Source: Nitrososphaerota archaeon (GTDB lineage Archaea > Thermoproteota > Nitrososphaeria > Nitrososphaerales > CADDZS01). Taken from it: a stretch of 64,000 nucleotides of DNA. Each line of letters begins with the position of its first letter. Position 1 is the first letter of the stretch. Location: the NCBI GenBank assembly GCA_021325255.1, contig JAJPHP010000039.1, positions 4,447-68,446 of the forward strand. Direction: 5' to 3'. Positions 1-9,092 of this stretch are shown one piece after another. The notes below the pieces were generated by a model. It made no database searches. It was given only the letters and a program-made list of their open reading frames with translations, and was not told the DNA's origin. A program made the translations under genes and the position numbers.

Positions 1-10
1 TTGAACAAAG

Positions 11-505
11 ATGCCATCACAGCAACAGCAGCTCATAATTTTGCGAATCAATGGGCAAAGGTTTTCAGTTTCAATCGAGCCCTCCGAATCACTCAACTAT
101 GTAATCAGGGAGAGACTCGGACTCACCGGAACGAAGAGAGGCTGCGAGACAGGGGGCTGCGGCTCCTGCACAGTGCTTGTTGACGACCTGCCCGTTTACT
201 CTTGCATGATGTATGCTATGCAGGCAGAGGGCAGAAACGTAGTCACCGTTGAAGGGTTGCAGGGAGCCGGCGGCGAGCTTGACCCTGTGCAGAAGAGTTT
301 CATGGAAAAAGGTGGTTTACAGTGCGGTTATTGCACTCCTGGCTTCATAATGTCTACGAAGGGGCTGTTGCTCAGAAACTCCAAACCATCGGAATCCGAG
401 ATAAGGGATGCCCTTGTAGGTAACCTCTGTCGATGCACTGGCTACACCAAGATTTTTGAATCGGTGAGAGCTGCTGCATCTGCGAATAGCAGAAAAAACC
501 GCTAG
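11..505 (+). CDS. coxS: CO dehydrogenase-type [2Fe-2S] small subunit (CoxS-like)
   Basis: This is the 164-residue electron-transfer subunit of a molybdenum hydroxylase of the CO/xanthine dehydrogenase family. An N-terminal plant-type ferredoxin cluster is formed by Cys45, Cys50, Cys53 and Cys65 (GCETGGCGSC). A second C-terminal [2Fe-2S] cluster is formed by Cys105/Cys108 (QCGYC) and Cys140/Cys142 (LCRC). The length is normal for the family. An in-frame stop at 2-4 and the ATG at 11 show that the start is intact. The catalytic and FAD subunits would be expected just upstream, outside the window. A CoxG homologue on the other strand at 1184-1627 supports a Cox-type complex, but other substrates (aldehydes, xanthine, nicotinate) cannot be excluded from the small subunit alone. 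Confidence 0.9.
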   Translation: MPSQQQQLIILRINGQRFSVSIEPSESLNYVIRERLGLTGTKRGCETGGCGSCTVLVDDLPVYSCMMYAMQAEGRNVVTVEGLQGAGGELDPVQKSFMEKGGLQCGYCTPGFIMSTKGLLLRNSKPSESEIRDALVGNLCRCTGYTKIFESVRAAASANSRKNR

Positions 506-591
506 TGTCCAGAGCAAGGCAAAAGCTCCGTGAGCCAGACATCTGTTTGCCGAGCGACCAGCCAATATAGTATGGTGAAGATTAAGAGAAA

Positions 592-1161
592 ATGACGGAG
601 GGCAAGAGCGGAGAACGACTCTCAATATATATTGTGGACGGAGAGCCTGAAAAGATCTACACAGTTGACGAGAAAGGGCAGCTTCTGACACTTGATTTTC
701 GCGAAACTCTACACCGCAGGGTTACCTCCAGGAGGCACGCTGCAGTAATCGGGATGCTTCAGCGCCACGACAACAAGTTCCTCGTGCAGTGGAGAGCAGG
801 AAAAAAGCTTGGAGGCGACCGCCTCGATGTTTCCGCAACAACACACGTAAGGAAGGGGGAGACCTACGAGTCAGCATTGCAGAGGTCATTTGAAAACGAA
901 CTTCGAGTGACGGGGACCATCCCTCTCCGGCACGTATTCGATTTTACGTACGAAGAGGAGCTCGGCGACAACAAGGAGAACGAATTTTGCAGGGTATTCT
1001 TTGGGAGCTACGACGGGAGCTTTGAACCAAACCCCGACGAGATCGATAGAGTCGATTTCATGAGCTTACAACAGCTCAGGGAGTTCATTGCAAATGACGA
1101 AAGGAAATCCACAAAGTGGCTTAGAGAAACGGTAAAGCGGATTGATGATTCGATGGTCTAA
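592..1161 (+). CDS. Nudix protein resembling type 1 isopentenyl-diphosphate isomerase
   Basis: This 189-residue Nudix-fold protein has a Nudix-box region at about residues 85-106 that follows the type 1 IDI pattern (H-x4-GE-x-x-E-x-A ... R-x-x-x-x-EL). The paired metal-ligand glutamates of IDI are present at Glu129 and Glu131 (ENE), and candidate histidines lie at 41, 49 and 85. The catalytic Cys of the IDI motif (CGHP in E. coli) aligns with a Thr at about residue 83, so isomerase activity is doubtful. A YfcD-like Nudix hydrolase is an alternative. The gene lies 87 nt after coxS on the same strand and ends convergently with coxG. Confidence 0.75.
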   Translation: MTEGKSGERLSIYIVDGEPEKIYTVDEKGQLLTLDFRETLHRRVTSRRHAAVIGMLQRHDNKFLVQWRAGKKLGGDRLDVSATTHVRKGETYESALQRSFENELRVTGTIPLRHVFDFTYEEELGDNKENEFCRVFFGSYDGSFEPNPDEIDRVDFMSLQQLREFIANDERKSTKWLRETVKRIDDSMV

Positions 1162-1183
1162 GACCCCAGAATCTCCCTGTTTG

Positions 1184-1627
1184 TTAGGCGCGCTCCAATC
1201 TTGACTTTACGCAAGAAGCGAATTCGCTCGCCTGCTTTTTGACTAGATCCTTTCCGATCATCGCTATTGAGGTTTTCCCCATCACAGAGACTGGCCTTAT
1301 CTCGATTCGATACTTTACCGCAACTGAATCAGGATTCTGCGTAAGATCGAGATTGCCCGAGATCTCCGCATCGCTGCCTTCTCCGAAGAAGGACACATGC
1401 GTCGGCTGGATGAGCTCTTTGAACCTTGCCCTGATTTCAAAGCTCCTGGAAATGTAGCCGACCTTGACCTTGACTTTGAAAGAGGCGGTCTCGCTGTCGA
1501 TTCGGTTTACAGTTTCGCAGCCAGGTATGCATGAGCCGACGTTAGAAAGATCTGTAAAAAAACTCCAAACGCGCTCGAGCGGAGCCGCGATTGTGAACTC
1601 TTCGCTTGCTTCGACCGTGGAAGGCAT
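1184..1627 (-). CDS. coxG: CoxG-like SRPBCC domain protein
   Basis: This 147-residue SRPBCC (START/Bet v1-like) protein matches the CO dehydrogenase subunit G family. It has the N-terminal FTIAAPLERVWSFF segment, the conserved CIPGCE motif near residue 33 and a C-terminal amphipathic helix. CoxG-type proteins are accessory factors for molybdenum CO dehydrogenases; recent work on mycobacterial CoxG points to membrane tethering and quinone delivery. Here there is no C-terminal membrane anchor, so a soluble role is likely. It is encoded opposite coxS and converges with the Nudix gene with a 22-nt gap. A generic lipid-binding SRPBCC function remains possible. Confidence 0.8.
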   Translation of the reverse strand: MPSTVEASEEFTIAAPLERVWSFFTDLSNVGSCIPGCETVNRIDSETASFKVKVKVGYISRSFEIRARFKELIQPTHVSFFGEGSDAEISGNLDLTQNPDSVAVKYRIEIRPVSVMGKTSIAMIGKDLVKKQASEFASCVKSRLERA

Positions 1628-2905
1628 TCTTGAATTCTAGCTACCAACATTTCAGGGTTGAGAGGATAAAGACGTAATGGTCTTCATGGATTCTCGACTG
1701 TTCGCTCCGGACATGGTATCCTTTCCCATGATTTTCAAGGATGCTCTCGCAAAATGAGGATTAACCCTTTGCCCATGTCGTAGTTATAAGGAGGTGTGTC
1801 CCGCGTGATCGGGGGCGACTTCTCCCAGCCCAGAAATCCGCTCTCGACGCTTGGTTGTCGCGGGAGCGAACAAGACCATCCCGCTGCTCGTTATTGAAGC
1901 GGTTGCTTCTCCCCTTCGGCACAAAGGATCGATAAAGTTGAGCCTGTACTGGTTTTCCAAGATTCCTGTTAGCGAACATTCTGTAATTCGCCGACCTGCA
2001 CTCGACCTTAGAATGTCGGTAGAGGCTCTCGGGGCTGATATTTTTAGTCAGGGGTTTGGTGTCAGAAACTCCAACAAAAATCTAAAAATTGCTATCCTTA
2101 TGTAAACGTCGTCAGACCTCATCGTCCTATGAAGAGATTTGAATCAAATCTCTGCATATTAGTCGAGCACATTCTGCTAAGTCATGAAATCCCATACGTA
2201 TGATTATAGTCTGCCTCAGACTCGCTATTCAAGTATTCCTCATAGGTAACCAAGATCGGTCATTCCCATGAGATTTAGGCGCATCAGCCTAGAAACATCC
2301 TCTCACCAGCGTATCAACTCATATGACGGCTTTCAGTATTCATATGTTAGCTTTCCTCCTGTTAGATCTGCGGATAGCGCAGGATCAAGAGTTCCATCGG
2401 TCCAATCCAAGCGATGAGAGTTCATGCTGGAATGAGTAGATGTCCTTACAGACAAGAAAGTTGAGATTTTATGCAAAGCTCAAGCGACAAAGAAAATCAC
2501 AGATTCGAACTCCTCCAGCTTGGCATGGAGGCCATCGATTCGCTCTCCCGTCTGGGGGATGTGCCCGATAGATTTCTTTCCTCTAAGAGAATTGTCGCGT
2601 AACAGAGCAGTGTCATATTTCCTGCTTAAAAAAGTCGGTTCAGAGAGATCTGTCATTAATATGGAAGGACGTTTTCCACACCCATTCAGGCCAGTGTACA
2701 GCCCACCATTTTTGAAATCTTTGATCTCTGAAGGATGGATTGAAAAACGAGCCCTCAACGTGCGTAAATTAGAGAAAAAAGAGACCAAGCTCTTTATCTG
2801 CATATCAGCACTGAAAAATGCTTTTCTTGAAAAATTAGAAAGATTTTAATTGGAGAAATGGGGCTTGGAATCCCTAATTATTCGTGCTGAATAGACCAAA
2901 TGAGT
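1628..2905. other. Long gene-poor interval
   Basis: About 1.3 kb without a convincing gene. Short open frames of 70-110 codons exist on both strands (for example 1851-2105 + and the overlapping pair 2480-2803 - and 2520-2849 +), but none shows a recognisable domain, a good ribosome site or composition like the neighbouring genes. The interval holds a perfect palindrome at 2133-2153 and leads into hairpins ahead of the radical SAM gene. Confidence 0.5.
2133..2153. repeat. Perfect 10-bp-arm palindrome
   Basis: AGAGATTTGA and TCAAATCTCT flank a single A, giving a 21-nt inverted repeat in non-coding DNA. It has the geometry of a dimeric regulator operator; a loop of one base makes an RNA hairpin less likely. 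No gene starts within 900 nt downstream on the + strand, so its target is unclear. Confidence 0.6.
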
Positions 2906-3066
2906 GACGCCTTGATATAGTCTAACGCGTAAGGCGTCGCTTTCCAGCGCTTTCGGAGTAATGCAGACAGAACTTGATGAACAGTTGCACTGAAAATCTA
3001 TTTGCGCGATCCAGAATCGCTGGATTTAAACTATTTCTAGTGTCGGATTCGTCGCTATTCGACGAA
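2906..3066 (+). promoter_or_regulatory. Hairpin-rich leader of the radical SAM gene
   Basis: Three inverted repeats lie in the 200 nt before the ATG at 3100. They are GACGCCTT/AAGGCGTC (2906-2913 with 2931-2938), ATCCAG/CTGGAT (3009-3014 with 3020-3025, 5-nt loop) and TTCGTCG/CGACGAA (3048-3054 with 3060-3066, 5-nt loop). The last ends 33 nt before the start codon. This could be a structured 5' untranslated region or protein-binding sites; I do not recognise a known riboswitch class. Confidence 0.4.
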
Positions 3067-3099
3067 GGAAAAATCATGGAGCAGTTTGAATAGATCTAA

Positions 3100-4782
3100 A
3101 TGGCAAAGTACGTTCTTGTTTCAGATACAACTTTATCGCACGATTACCGGAACTTTCCACTTCTGGATTTCCTTCCGAGTGCCCCTACAGAGTACCTGCC
3201 GAACTCCATCTACAAGTACTTGAAGGGCAAACCTCCTCCTCCGATTAACGGAAGAGCTTCGCTCGCCACCTATCCCTTGAGAAAGTTGGAGGCCGCTCTC
3301 CTGCAAAACAATTACTCGGAGGATGATGTTGTTGTTGCACACGAAGACCACATAGAGGACTTCATCGACGAAGAAACCGAGATTGTCGGAGTCACGACAA
3401 TGGATCCTCTGGGAATCGCGCCACTCACAATGTCCTATTCCGTTTTCTTTTCTTCCGCAAACATGGCTTTCGTCCACAAAGAGTTCATCGACTTGATGGG
3501 ACGAATAAACAGGGCCAGGAAGGGCAAAAAGGCAAAACTTGTCGTCGGCGGGCCGGGAGTTTGGGAACTGACTGTAAGACCTGAAGAAATGGACAACCTG
3601 AACATCGATTACGCTTTTCAGGGCGAATCCGAGGACATCATCACTGACCTCTTCGACTACATCATCGATGGTTCAGATCGTAGCAACGAGTTCTACAGAG
3701 GGTTCCAGACTTTCGACAGCAACTTCCATAAAACATGGATTGGCGATGAGAGATTCATTTCTCGCTACCAGTTTTCAAAGCAGTTCCCGAAGCTGGAAGA
3801 CATTCCCGAGATCAGAAACCCGACCATCAAGGGATTGGTAGAGGTCATGCGCGGCTGTGGGATAGGGTGCGATTTCTGCGAGGTAACCCTCCGACCGCTG
3901 AGATATTACGAGCCCGACAAGGTACAGAGGGAACTCGCAGTCAACGCAAAGGCCGGGATTGACAACGCTTGGCTTCACAGTGACGAAATTTTCGCTTACA
4001 AACACGGTCGCAACTTTGTCCCCGACCAGGACGCTCTCGTCGAGCTGCACAAGGCGGTGATGAGCACACCAGGAATCGAACGCACGAACCCCACGCACGG
4101 GCGGATCTCCATACCAGGCGCGTACCCCGAATTGATGAAGAAACTCTCGGAGATAATGGAGGCAGGTGCGAGCAACTGGATTGGTCTGCAGGTCGGAGTG
4201 GAGACAGGCAGTGACCGCCTCGCAAAGATGCACATGCCGAACAAGACTCTCCCGCTGAAGATTGGCCCCGATGGCTCATGGGCTGATATCGTCTGGCGGG
4301 GAACCTACGTCATGAACAAGTATTTCTGGCGTCCGGCCTTCACCGTGCAAGTTGGGCAGGCGGGCGAGACCGACGAGGACAACTGGGATACTGTTGCCCT
4401 AATCAATCGCATGAGCAACTCAGAGGTGGAGGGCAGGCCTTTCGAGTTCACAATAACCCCGATGCAGAACGTGCCTCTCGGGCTGATAAAGAGCAGGACC
4501 TTTACGAGCCTCACGCTCTCGGAGTCGCAACTCGCTGTATACTACGCGGCCTACAGGCATCTCGCCAAAGTCGCTTCTCGAGACGCGTTTAGGAGCGGAA
4601 GGAACGGCAGGGACAGGAACTTCTTGACCATGCTGGGAACGGGAGCGGTGATCAGTCTCGGAGGAAAGGCGATGCTGCACACGGTTGCCTCCATTTGCAA
4701 GAAGGGAGGACTCGACCTTGAAAAGGCAGCTCGTTATGGACTGAACGAGAAGCTTCCTCAGGCTCCAATGATACCAGCCTGA
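3100..4782 (+). CDS. Radical SAM protein with N-terminal Rossmann-like domain
   Basis: The 560-residue protein carries the radical SAM [4Fe-4S] motif at Cys253, Cys257 and Cys260 (CGIGCDFC) at the start of the TIM-barrel domain. Residues 1-230 have a Rossmann-like layout typical of the B12-binding/radical SAM class (VGVTTMD near 96 and VVGGPGVWEL near 148), but the DxHxxG cobalamin lower-ligand motif is not seen. Downstream, GLQVGVETGSDR fits the SAM-binding barrel strand. The C-terminal 120 residues are unassigned. The ATG start follows a hairpin-rich leader. Substrate and product are unknown; cofactor modification or methyl transfer are only guesses. The gene stands alone, 272 nt before aguB. 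Confidence 0.85.
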   Translation: MAKYVLVSDTTLSHDYRNFPLLDFLPSAPTEYLPNSIYKYLKGKPPPPINGRASLATYPLRKLEAALLQNNYSEDDVVVAHEDHIEDFIDEETEIVGVTTMDPLGIAPLTMSYSVFFSSANMAFVHKEFIDLMGRINRARKGKKAKLVVGGPGVWELTVRPEEMDNLNIDYAFQGESEDIITDLFDYIIDGSDRSNEFYRGFQTFDSNFHKTWIGDERFISRYQFSKQFPKLEDIPEIRNPTIKGLVEVMRGCGIGCDFCEVTLRPLRYYEPDKVQRELAVNAKAGIDNAWLHSDEIFAYKHGRNFVPDQDALVELHKAVMSTPGIERTNPTHGRISIPGAYPELMKKLSEIMEAGASNWIGLQVGVETGSDRLAKMHMPNKTLPLKIGPDGSWADIVWRGTYVMNKYFWRPAFTVQVGQAGETDEDNWDTVALINRMSNSEVEGRPFEFTITPMQNVPLGLIKSRTFTSLTLSESQLAVYYAAYRHLAKVASRDAFRSGRNGRDRNFLTMLGTGAVISLGGKAMLHTVASICKKGGLDLEKAARYGLNEKLPQAPMIPA

Positions 4783-5054
4783 TGCGTTTGATCGGTTTCC
4801 CGTCTTTATACCTCTTTTTACATTCTTGTTCTTTCTCACTTGTAGCTTCGGTCCTATCGCTCGTTTGAAACAAAACGTCCTAAACATAATAGCGAGGCCT
4901 ATCAACAGACAAGAATCAATTCGTTTGCATCCAAGTTCCACCGCGATTGGTTCGCTTCAGGTGAATCTGCGAATGGGCTCATCACTTTGCTAGGATTGGC
5001 TTTAATACGCGCGGAGAACGAATCCTCTTATCAACCAAACCAGGAGCGTAAAAC

Positions 5055-5939
5055 TTGACAACGAGTAGAGCCAAAACGCAGCGATCTACGAAACTCGGGG
5101 AGAACGAGAGAGTACGGATCGGGCTTGTCCAGATGGCAATGTCGCCCGATCGGGAAGCTAACCTTTCAAAGGCACTCTCGATGGTAACCAAGGCCTGCTC
5201 AAAGGGAGCGAAGATTGTCTGCTTGCCAGAGCTCTTTACTTCCCTGTACTTTCCTCAGGCCAAGTATGCCGGTGAAGCCTCGGAGAAGATTCCTGGCCCC
5301 ACGACCGAGGCTCTTTCAAAGTGTGCAAGGGAAAATTCTGTGGTCTTGATTGGAGGCTCTATTTTCGAGGAAGATGGCGCAAGTCGCTACAACACTTCAG
5401 TCGTATTTGATAGCGATGGTGCAATCCTCGGCAAGTACAGGAAGGTGCACATTCCCGACGATGAGTCGTTCTACGAGCAGGACTATTTCGAATCAGGTGC
5501 CGGCTACAGATCATTTGATTCCTCCGTAGTAAAGATAGGGGTCTTGATCTGTTTTGACCAGTGGTACCCAGAACCGGCAAGAGCGGTCAAACTCGCCGGA
5601 GCGGACGTTCTGTTCTACCCCACGGCGATCGGTCTGGTCAGAGGGATTAGGCAGAGTGAGGGAAGCTGGAAAGAGGCATGGGAGGGCGTTCAACGAGGTC
5701 ACGCAATCTCAAACAGCCTTGTCGTCGCCGCTGCAAACCGCACTGGACGTGAGGGTCGGATGAGGTTCTGGGGAGGATCTTTTGTTTGTGACCAGTTTGG
5801 GAAGATACTTGCGCGGGCTGACGAGCGGGAACAGGTCGTCCTGGCGAACTGTAGAATCGGCCTTGGACGCGACATAGAAGAAGGGTGGGGCTTCTTGAGA
5901 AACAGAAAGCCCTCTACATATGGAGCTTTGATTCAGTAG
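5055..5939 (+). CDS. aguB: N-carbamoylputrescine amidase (AguB)
   Basis: The 294-residue nitrilase-superfamily amidohydrolase has the Glu-Lys-Cys triad at Glu59 (CLPELF), Lys130 (KYRKVHIPD) and Cys166 (ICFDQWYPE). The RKVHIPDDE and FDQWYPE signatures are those of N-carbamoylputrescine amidases, which release putrescine, ammonia and CO2. The start is TTG at 5055; the next in-frame Met would remove the first strand of the fold. The stop is separated by one base from the GTG of aguA, so the two form an operon that completes agmatine to putrescine conversion in the cytoplasm. Confidence 0.92.
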   Translation: MTTSRAKTQRSTKLGENERVRIGLVQMAMSPDREANLSKALSMVTKACSKGAKIVCLPELFTSLYFPQAKYAGEASEKIPGPTTEALSKCARENSVVLIGGSIFEEDGASRYNTSVVFDSDGAILGKYRKVHIPDDESFYEQDYFESGAGYRSFDSSVVKIGVLICFDQWYPEPARAVKLAGADVLFYPTAIGLVRGIRQSEGSWKEAWEGVQRGHAISNSLVVAAANRTGREGRMRFWGGSFVCDQFGKILARADEREQVVLANCRIGLGRDIEEGWGFLRNRKPSTYGALIQ

Positions 5940-5940
5940 G

Positions 5941-6990
5941 GTGAGCAAAACACCACTGGAACTGGGCTTCAGGATGCCTGCCGAGTGGGAGAGGCATGAA
6001 GCTACCTGGCTTTCGTGGCCGAAGAACCCACTTACATTTCCCGAGAAGATCATTGATCAGGTTGAGCATGCCTATGTTCAAATGATCGAGGCGCTCGCTG
6101 GTGGAGAAAAAGTGAAAGTACTCGTCGATGATGCGACGACCGAAGCACGCGTCAGATCCATGATTTCCATGAGAGGCGGAAACGTTCAGTTTTACGTGGT
6201 CAAGAGCGCCGACGTGTGGATCAGGGATTACGGGCCCATTTTCATCAAGAACACGCTCAACGGTATCCGCGCGATTACGAAATGGCACTTTAATGCTTGG
6301 GGGAGCAAATACGACGATTTACTAGGCGATGATAAAGTAGGAGTAGAAATCTCAGAGTCAACCGGCCTGCGGATCTTTCAGCCCGACATGGTACTGGAAG
6401 GCGGCTCAATCGATACAAACGGGAACGGGTTGTGCCTGACAACAAAACAATGCCTCCTCAATCCGAATAGAAATCCCAAACACTCTAAAGATTCGATTGA
6501 AAAGTACCTTCGCGAGTATCTCGGCTTTTCTGACATCGTCTGGTTAGGTCGTGGAATCGAAGGTGACGACACGGACGGACACATCGATGATTTGGCGCGC
6601 TTTGTGAGCCAAGACACCGTTGTATGCATGGTCGAGAGCGACACGACCGATGCAAACCACGTGCCACTTCAGGAAAATTACGAGACACTGACCGAGTGGC
6701 GCAGCTCGTCAGGAGAGTCGCTCACCGTTCTTCCTTTGGAAATGCCCGGCGCCCTAACGAGTGTCGGCGATGAAGAGGTGGAAGAAGGCCGATTGCCCGC
6801 AAGCTACGCCAACTTTTACATCGGAAACGAGGCGGTCCTGCTTCCCGTGTTTGGAGATAGGAACGATGACAAGGCTGTGTCTTTGCTCAAGCAAGCTTTC
6901 CGGACAAGGAAAATCGTCGCGATAGACTGCAAATCGCTGGTATACGGCTTTGGCGGGATACACTGTGTAACCCAGCAGGAGCCTGCGTAA
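5941..6990 (+). CDS. aguA: Agmatine deiminase (AguA)
   Basis: The 349-residue agmatine iminohydrolase belongs to the guanidino-modifying (PAD-like) superfamily and converts agmatine to N-carbamoylputrescine and ammonia. It has DVWIRDYGP at residues 91-99, LEGGSIDTNG from 152, the DTDGHIDDLARF His segment, and the nucleophile Cys342 in GGIHCVTQQ close to the C-terminus. It starts with GTG one base after aguB, so translation is probably coupled. Most archaea are described as using agmatinase or aminopropylagmatine ureohydrolase, which makes this plant/bacterial-style two-step route notable. Confidence 0.94.
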   Translation: MSKTPLELGFRMPAEWERHEATWLSWPKNPLTFPEKIIDQVEHAYVQMIEALAGGEKVKVLVDDATTEARVRSMISMRGGNVQFYVVKSADVWIRDYGPIFIKNTLNGIRAITKWHFNAWGSKYDDLLGDDKVGVEISESTGLRIFQPDMVLEGGSIDTNGNGLCLTTKQCLLNPNRNPKHSKDSIEKYLREYLGFSDIVWLGRGIEGDDTDGHIDDLARFVSQDTVVCMVESDTTDANHVPLQENYETLTEWRSSSGESLTVLPLEMPGALTSVGDEEVEEGRLPASYANFYIGNEAVLLPVFGDRNDDKAVSLLKQAFRTRKIVAIDCKSLVYGFGGIHCVTQQEPA

Positions 6991-7115
6991 GCTGGGGGCA
7001 GCGGGATACGAAATCCTCGGGTGCTAGCATATATTTGCTTATTTAAGAGGGCAACAGCCATCTTTGGACTAGAACAAAGACTGAGAGAAACCAAGGCGAT
7101 AGATCAGGTTTTCCC

Positions 7116-8228
7116 ATGATTGCCACAACCTCGAAGGCCTACCTCTTCCTTACCTTCGCATTGATATTCGGGCTACCTCTCATGCTGGGATACCTATCGA
7201 ATACACAGGGAGATTATCTGAGCTATGTTGTTGAATATCTCCTCGTTACGGTCGTCATTTCGCTACTGATTGTTTACTTTTCGAGGCGCAGCCAGGAAAC
7301 TAAACTCTCAAATCCAAACTTCAGGGCGGGGGCTGAAGAACGCCGTCAGGATAGAGGGAAAAGAAGACTGACCCTGAGTTTGGGGAATCTTTCTGTGTAT
7401 TGGGCGCTCTCATTCGCAACACTCACGGTTGTTGCCTATGCTGCCCTAAGAGTCTTGATTGTCTCTTCGTACCCAAAACCTCCCCCGGATGCCCTGGCCG
7501 AAGGGATTGGGTCAGCCTATTTGGTACTTCTAGCGGTCACCGCGGTTCTTACTTTATCCAAACTCATGCTCTTCATATTCAAACCCCTGGGAAGAATCTT
7601 TGCCGAATCAGAAAGAAGGTATGACGTAATCGCGGTTGCGTCCACTATCGCATTCGTCTTGACTTATCTTTTCATGGTGAACCAGATTCTGATCTCAGGG
7701 TACAACACAAATGTGAACCTCCCGTCGCCGTTTGGGACCTATCCTTTCGCTCATGTCTTCACGGTCGGACCGCAGCAAGCCGTGGTGAGTTCCATTTACC
7801 TGCCTTACGCGCTGATCCAGATAAGCCCCGTGCTTAACCTTCTGTTCATACCCTTTGAGGTCCTCTTCGCTCTTCTCACGTCTCTCCTTGTCTCAGCAAA
7901 CCTAACGATGGGATACTACCTCATTAGAAATAGCGGACTCCGTTACTGCGTCAGGGGGACGCTGGTGTCCACGAGCGGTTCGATTATCGGGTTAACGGCG
8001 ACGTGCCCGACCTGCCTTGCGCCTACGATTGTCTCCGTCCTCTTTGGGGGGATAAGCGCTGCGGAGCTGATCTACTCGAACATTTACGGAGTAATCCTTC
8101 CACCGGTGATCAGCATAGCGACTTTGATGATCAGCCTGTATTATCTTTCAAACAGGATAGTGAAGGTCAATGAAACCGGTGCGTACTCCTCGCTGTCTCC
8201 TCTGGGCAGTGACTCGAAGAGGAATTAG
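7116..8228 (+). CDS. Polytopic membrane protein with CPTC motif
   Basis: This 370-residue integral membrane protein has about seven to eight hydrophobic segments (near residues 8-25, 33-50, 95-115, 130-155, 170-190, 235-265, 280-310 and 315-345). A conserved-looking ATCPTCLAP sequence lies at about 290-300, followed by a glycine-rich helix. A charged cytoplasmic loop separates TM2 and TM3. AT-rich TATA-like sequence occurs at 7028-7047. I do not recognise the family. The CxxC inside a membrane segment suggests a redox or metal role, but that is speculation. Confidence 0.7.
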   Translation: MIATTSKAYLFLTFALIFGLPLMLGYLSNTQGDYLSYVVEYLLVTVVISLLIVYFSRRSQETKLSNPNFRAGAEERRQDRGKRRLTLSLGNLSVYWALSFATLTVVAYAALRVLIVSSYPKPPPDALAEGIGSAYLVLLAVTAVLTLSKLMLFIFKPLGRIFAESERRYDVIAVASTIAFVLTYLFMVNQILISGYNTNVNLPSPFGTYPFAHVFTVGPQQAVVSSIYLPYALIQISPVLNLLFIPFEVLFALLTSLLVSANLTMGYYLIRNSGLRYCVRGTLVSTSGSIIGLTATCPTCLAPTIVSVLFGGISAAELIYSNIYGVILPPVISIATLMISLYYLSNRIVKVNETGAYSSLSPLGSDSKRN

Positions 8229-8280
8229 TGATTGTCCCGTCTTTTGGTGTGTGTTTCACCGAATCTTTAATCTCCGCTTA

Positions 8281-8724
8281 TCATGAAGAATTGTATTCCC
8301 GTTCAAGTGCAGCGATGTACTTGTCCCAGATCCTACTTGTCTGCTCCACTTGTTCCTCCTTCGTTGGTACCGTTGAAATGTTCTTCCACCTTTCCTTGAA
8401 CACCATGTCGAGCTTTGTCTTGTTCTTCCCTACGGAAGTCAGCTTGTAGTCTCCGGTCTCGTCGTCCTCCTCTCCGAAATAGTCGAGGTGCCAAGTCTTC
8501 TTTGACGGATTCAAAGTCACAATGTCGACTGCGACCTTCGGCTTTCCGTCCGCACCTTCGTAGAGCTGGGCGTAAACTACCTGTTTAGACGTCTTTTGGA
8601 GTATCTTTCTTTGACTCCTCGATCCAGTGATCTTCGGATCGTCCTCACTGAAATCTGTACACCAATTGTAAACATAGTTGAGGGGAGCGTTGATCGCCTT
8701 TGAAACTCTAGTAATGTCGACCAT
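8281..8724 (-). CDS. SRPBCC family protein
   Basis: The 147-residue protein has the SRPBCC/Bet v1 layout. It begins with a strand (VSKAINAPLNYVYNWCTDF) like coenzyme Q-binding or polyketide cyclase-like proteins, continues with antiparallel strands and ends with a long helix from about residue 118. No catalytic residue can be assigned. It converges with the preceding membrane-protein gene. It differs from the CoxG-like protein at 1184-1627 and is probably a binding protein for a hydrophobic ligand. Confidence 0.75.
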   Translation of the reverse strand: MVDITRVSKAINAPLNYVYNWCTDFSEDDPKITGSRSQRKILQKTSKQVVYAQLYEGADGKPKVAVDIVTLNPSKKTWHLDYFGEEDDETGDYKLTSVGKNKTKLDMVFKERWKNISTVPTKEEQVEQTSRIWDKYIAALEREYNSS

Positions 8725-9092
8725 TTTTCATTCACTTGACTTAGTGAAGGGAATGGCTGATAATTTAAGCCTAGTCGCAAAGGTCCTACCCAGTCCACTC
8801 GAAGTATCATGGTTAGTTTACTGATATCTGATATGGCCCGTATCCAACCACATTTACAGATTATCAAGAGTCTGATCTTGAAAAACCCGTTAGGGCCTCG
8901 AGCCAACTATTTGATTTGTTTGACAACCTCCACTTCTCTGAGTGCACGTTTTCAATCACCCGCATTGTTCGTTAGAATTTCAGCGCATGGATCGCTTCAG
9001 TGGGGTTCCATATGCAACGGAATCCGATATAGTGTTGACCTATCTGATGGAAAATGTGGAGAAAGATTGTTTAGCGCAGATCTTTCACACCT

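Noticed and set aside
1..183. 60-codon frame at the window start
   Set aside because: It is out of frame with CoxS and overlaps it fully; a shadow.
2490..2515. TTCGAAT resembling a tRNA T loop (minus strand)
   Set aside because: The flanking bases do not form a T stem and no acceptor or anticodon arm fits.
2480..2849. Overlapping open frames of about 108 codons on both strands
   Set aside because: The two frames are antisense to each other, show no recognisable domain, and neither has a supporting ribosome site or TATA box.
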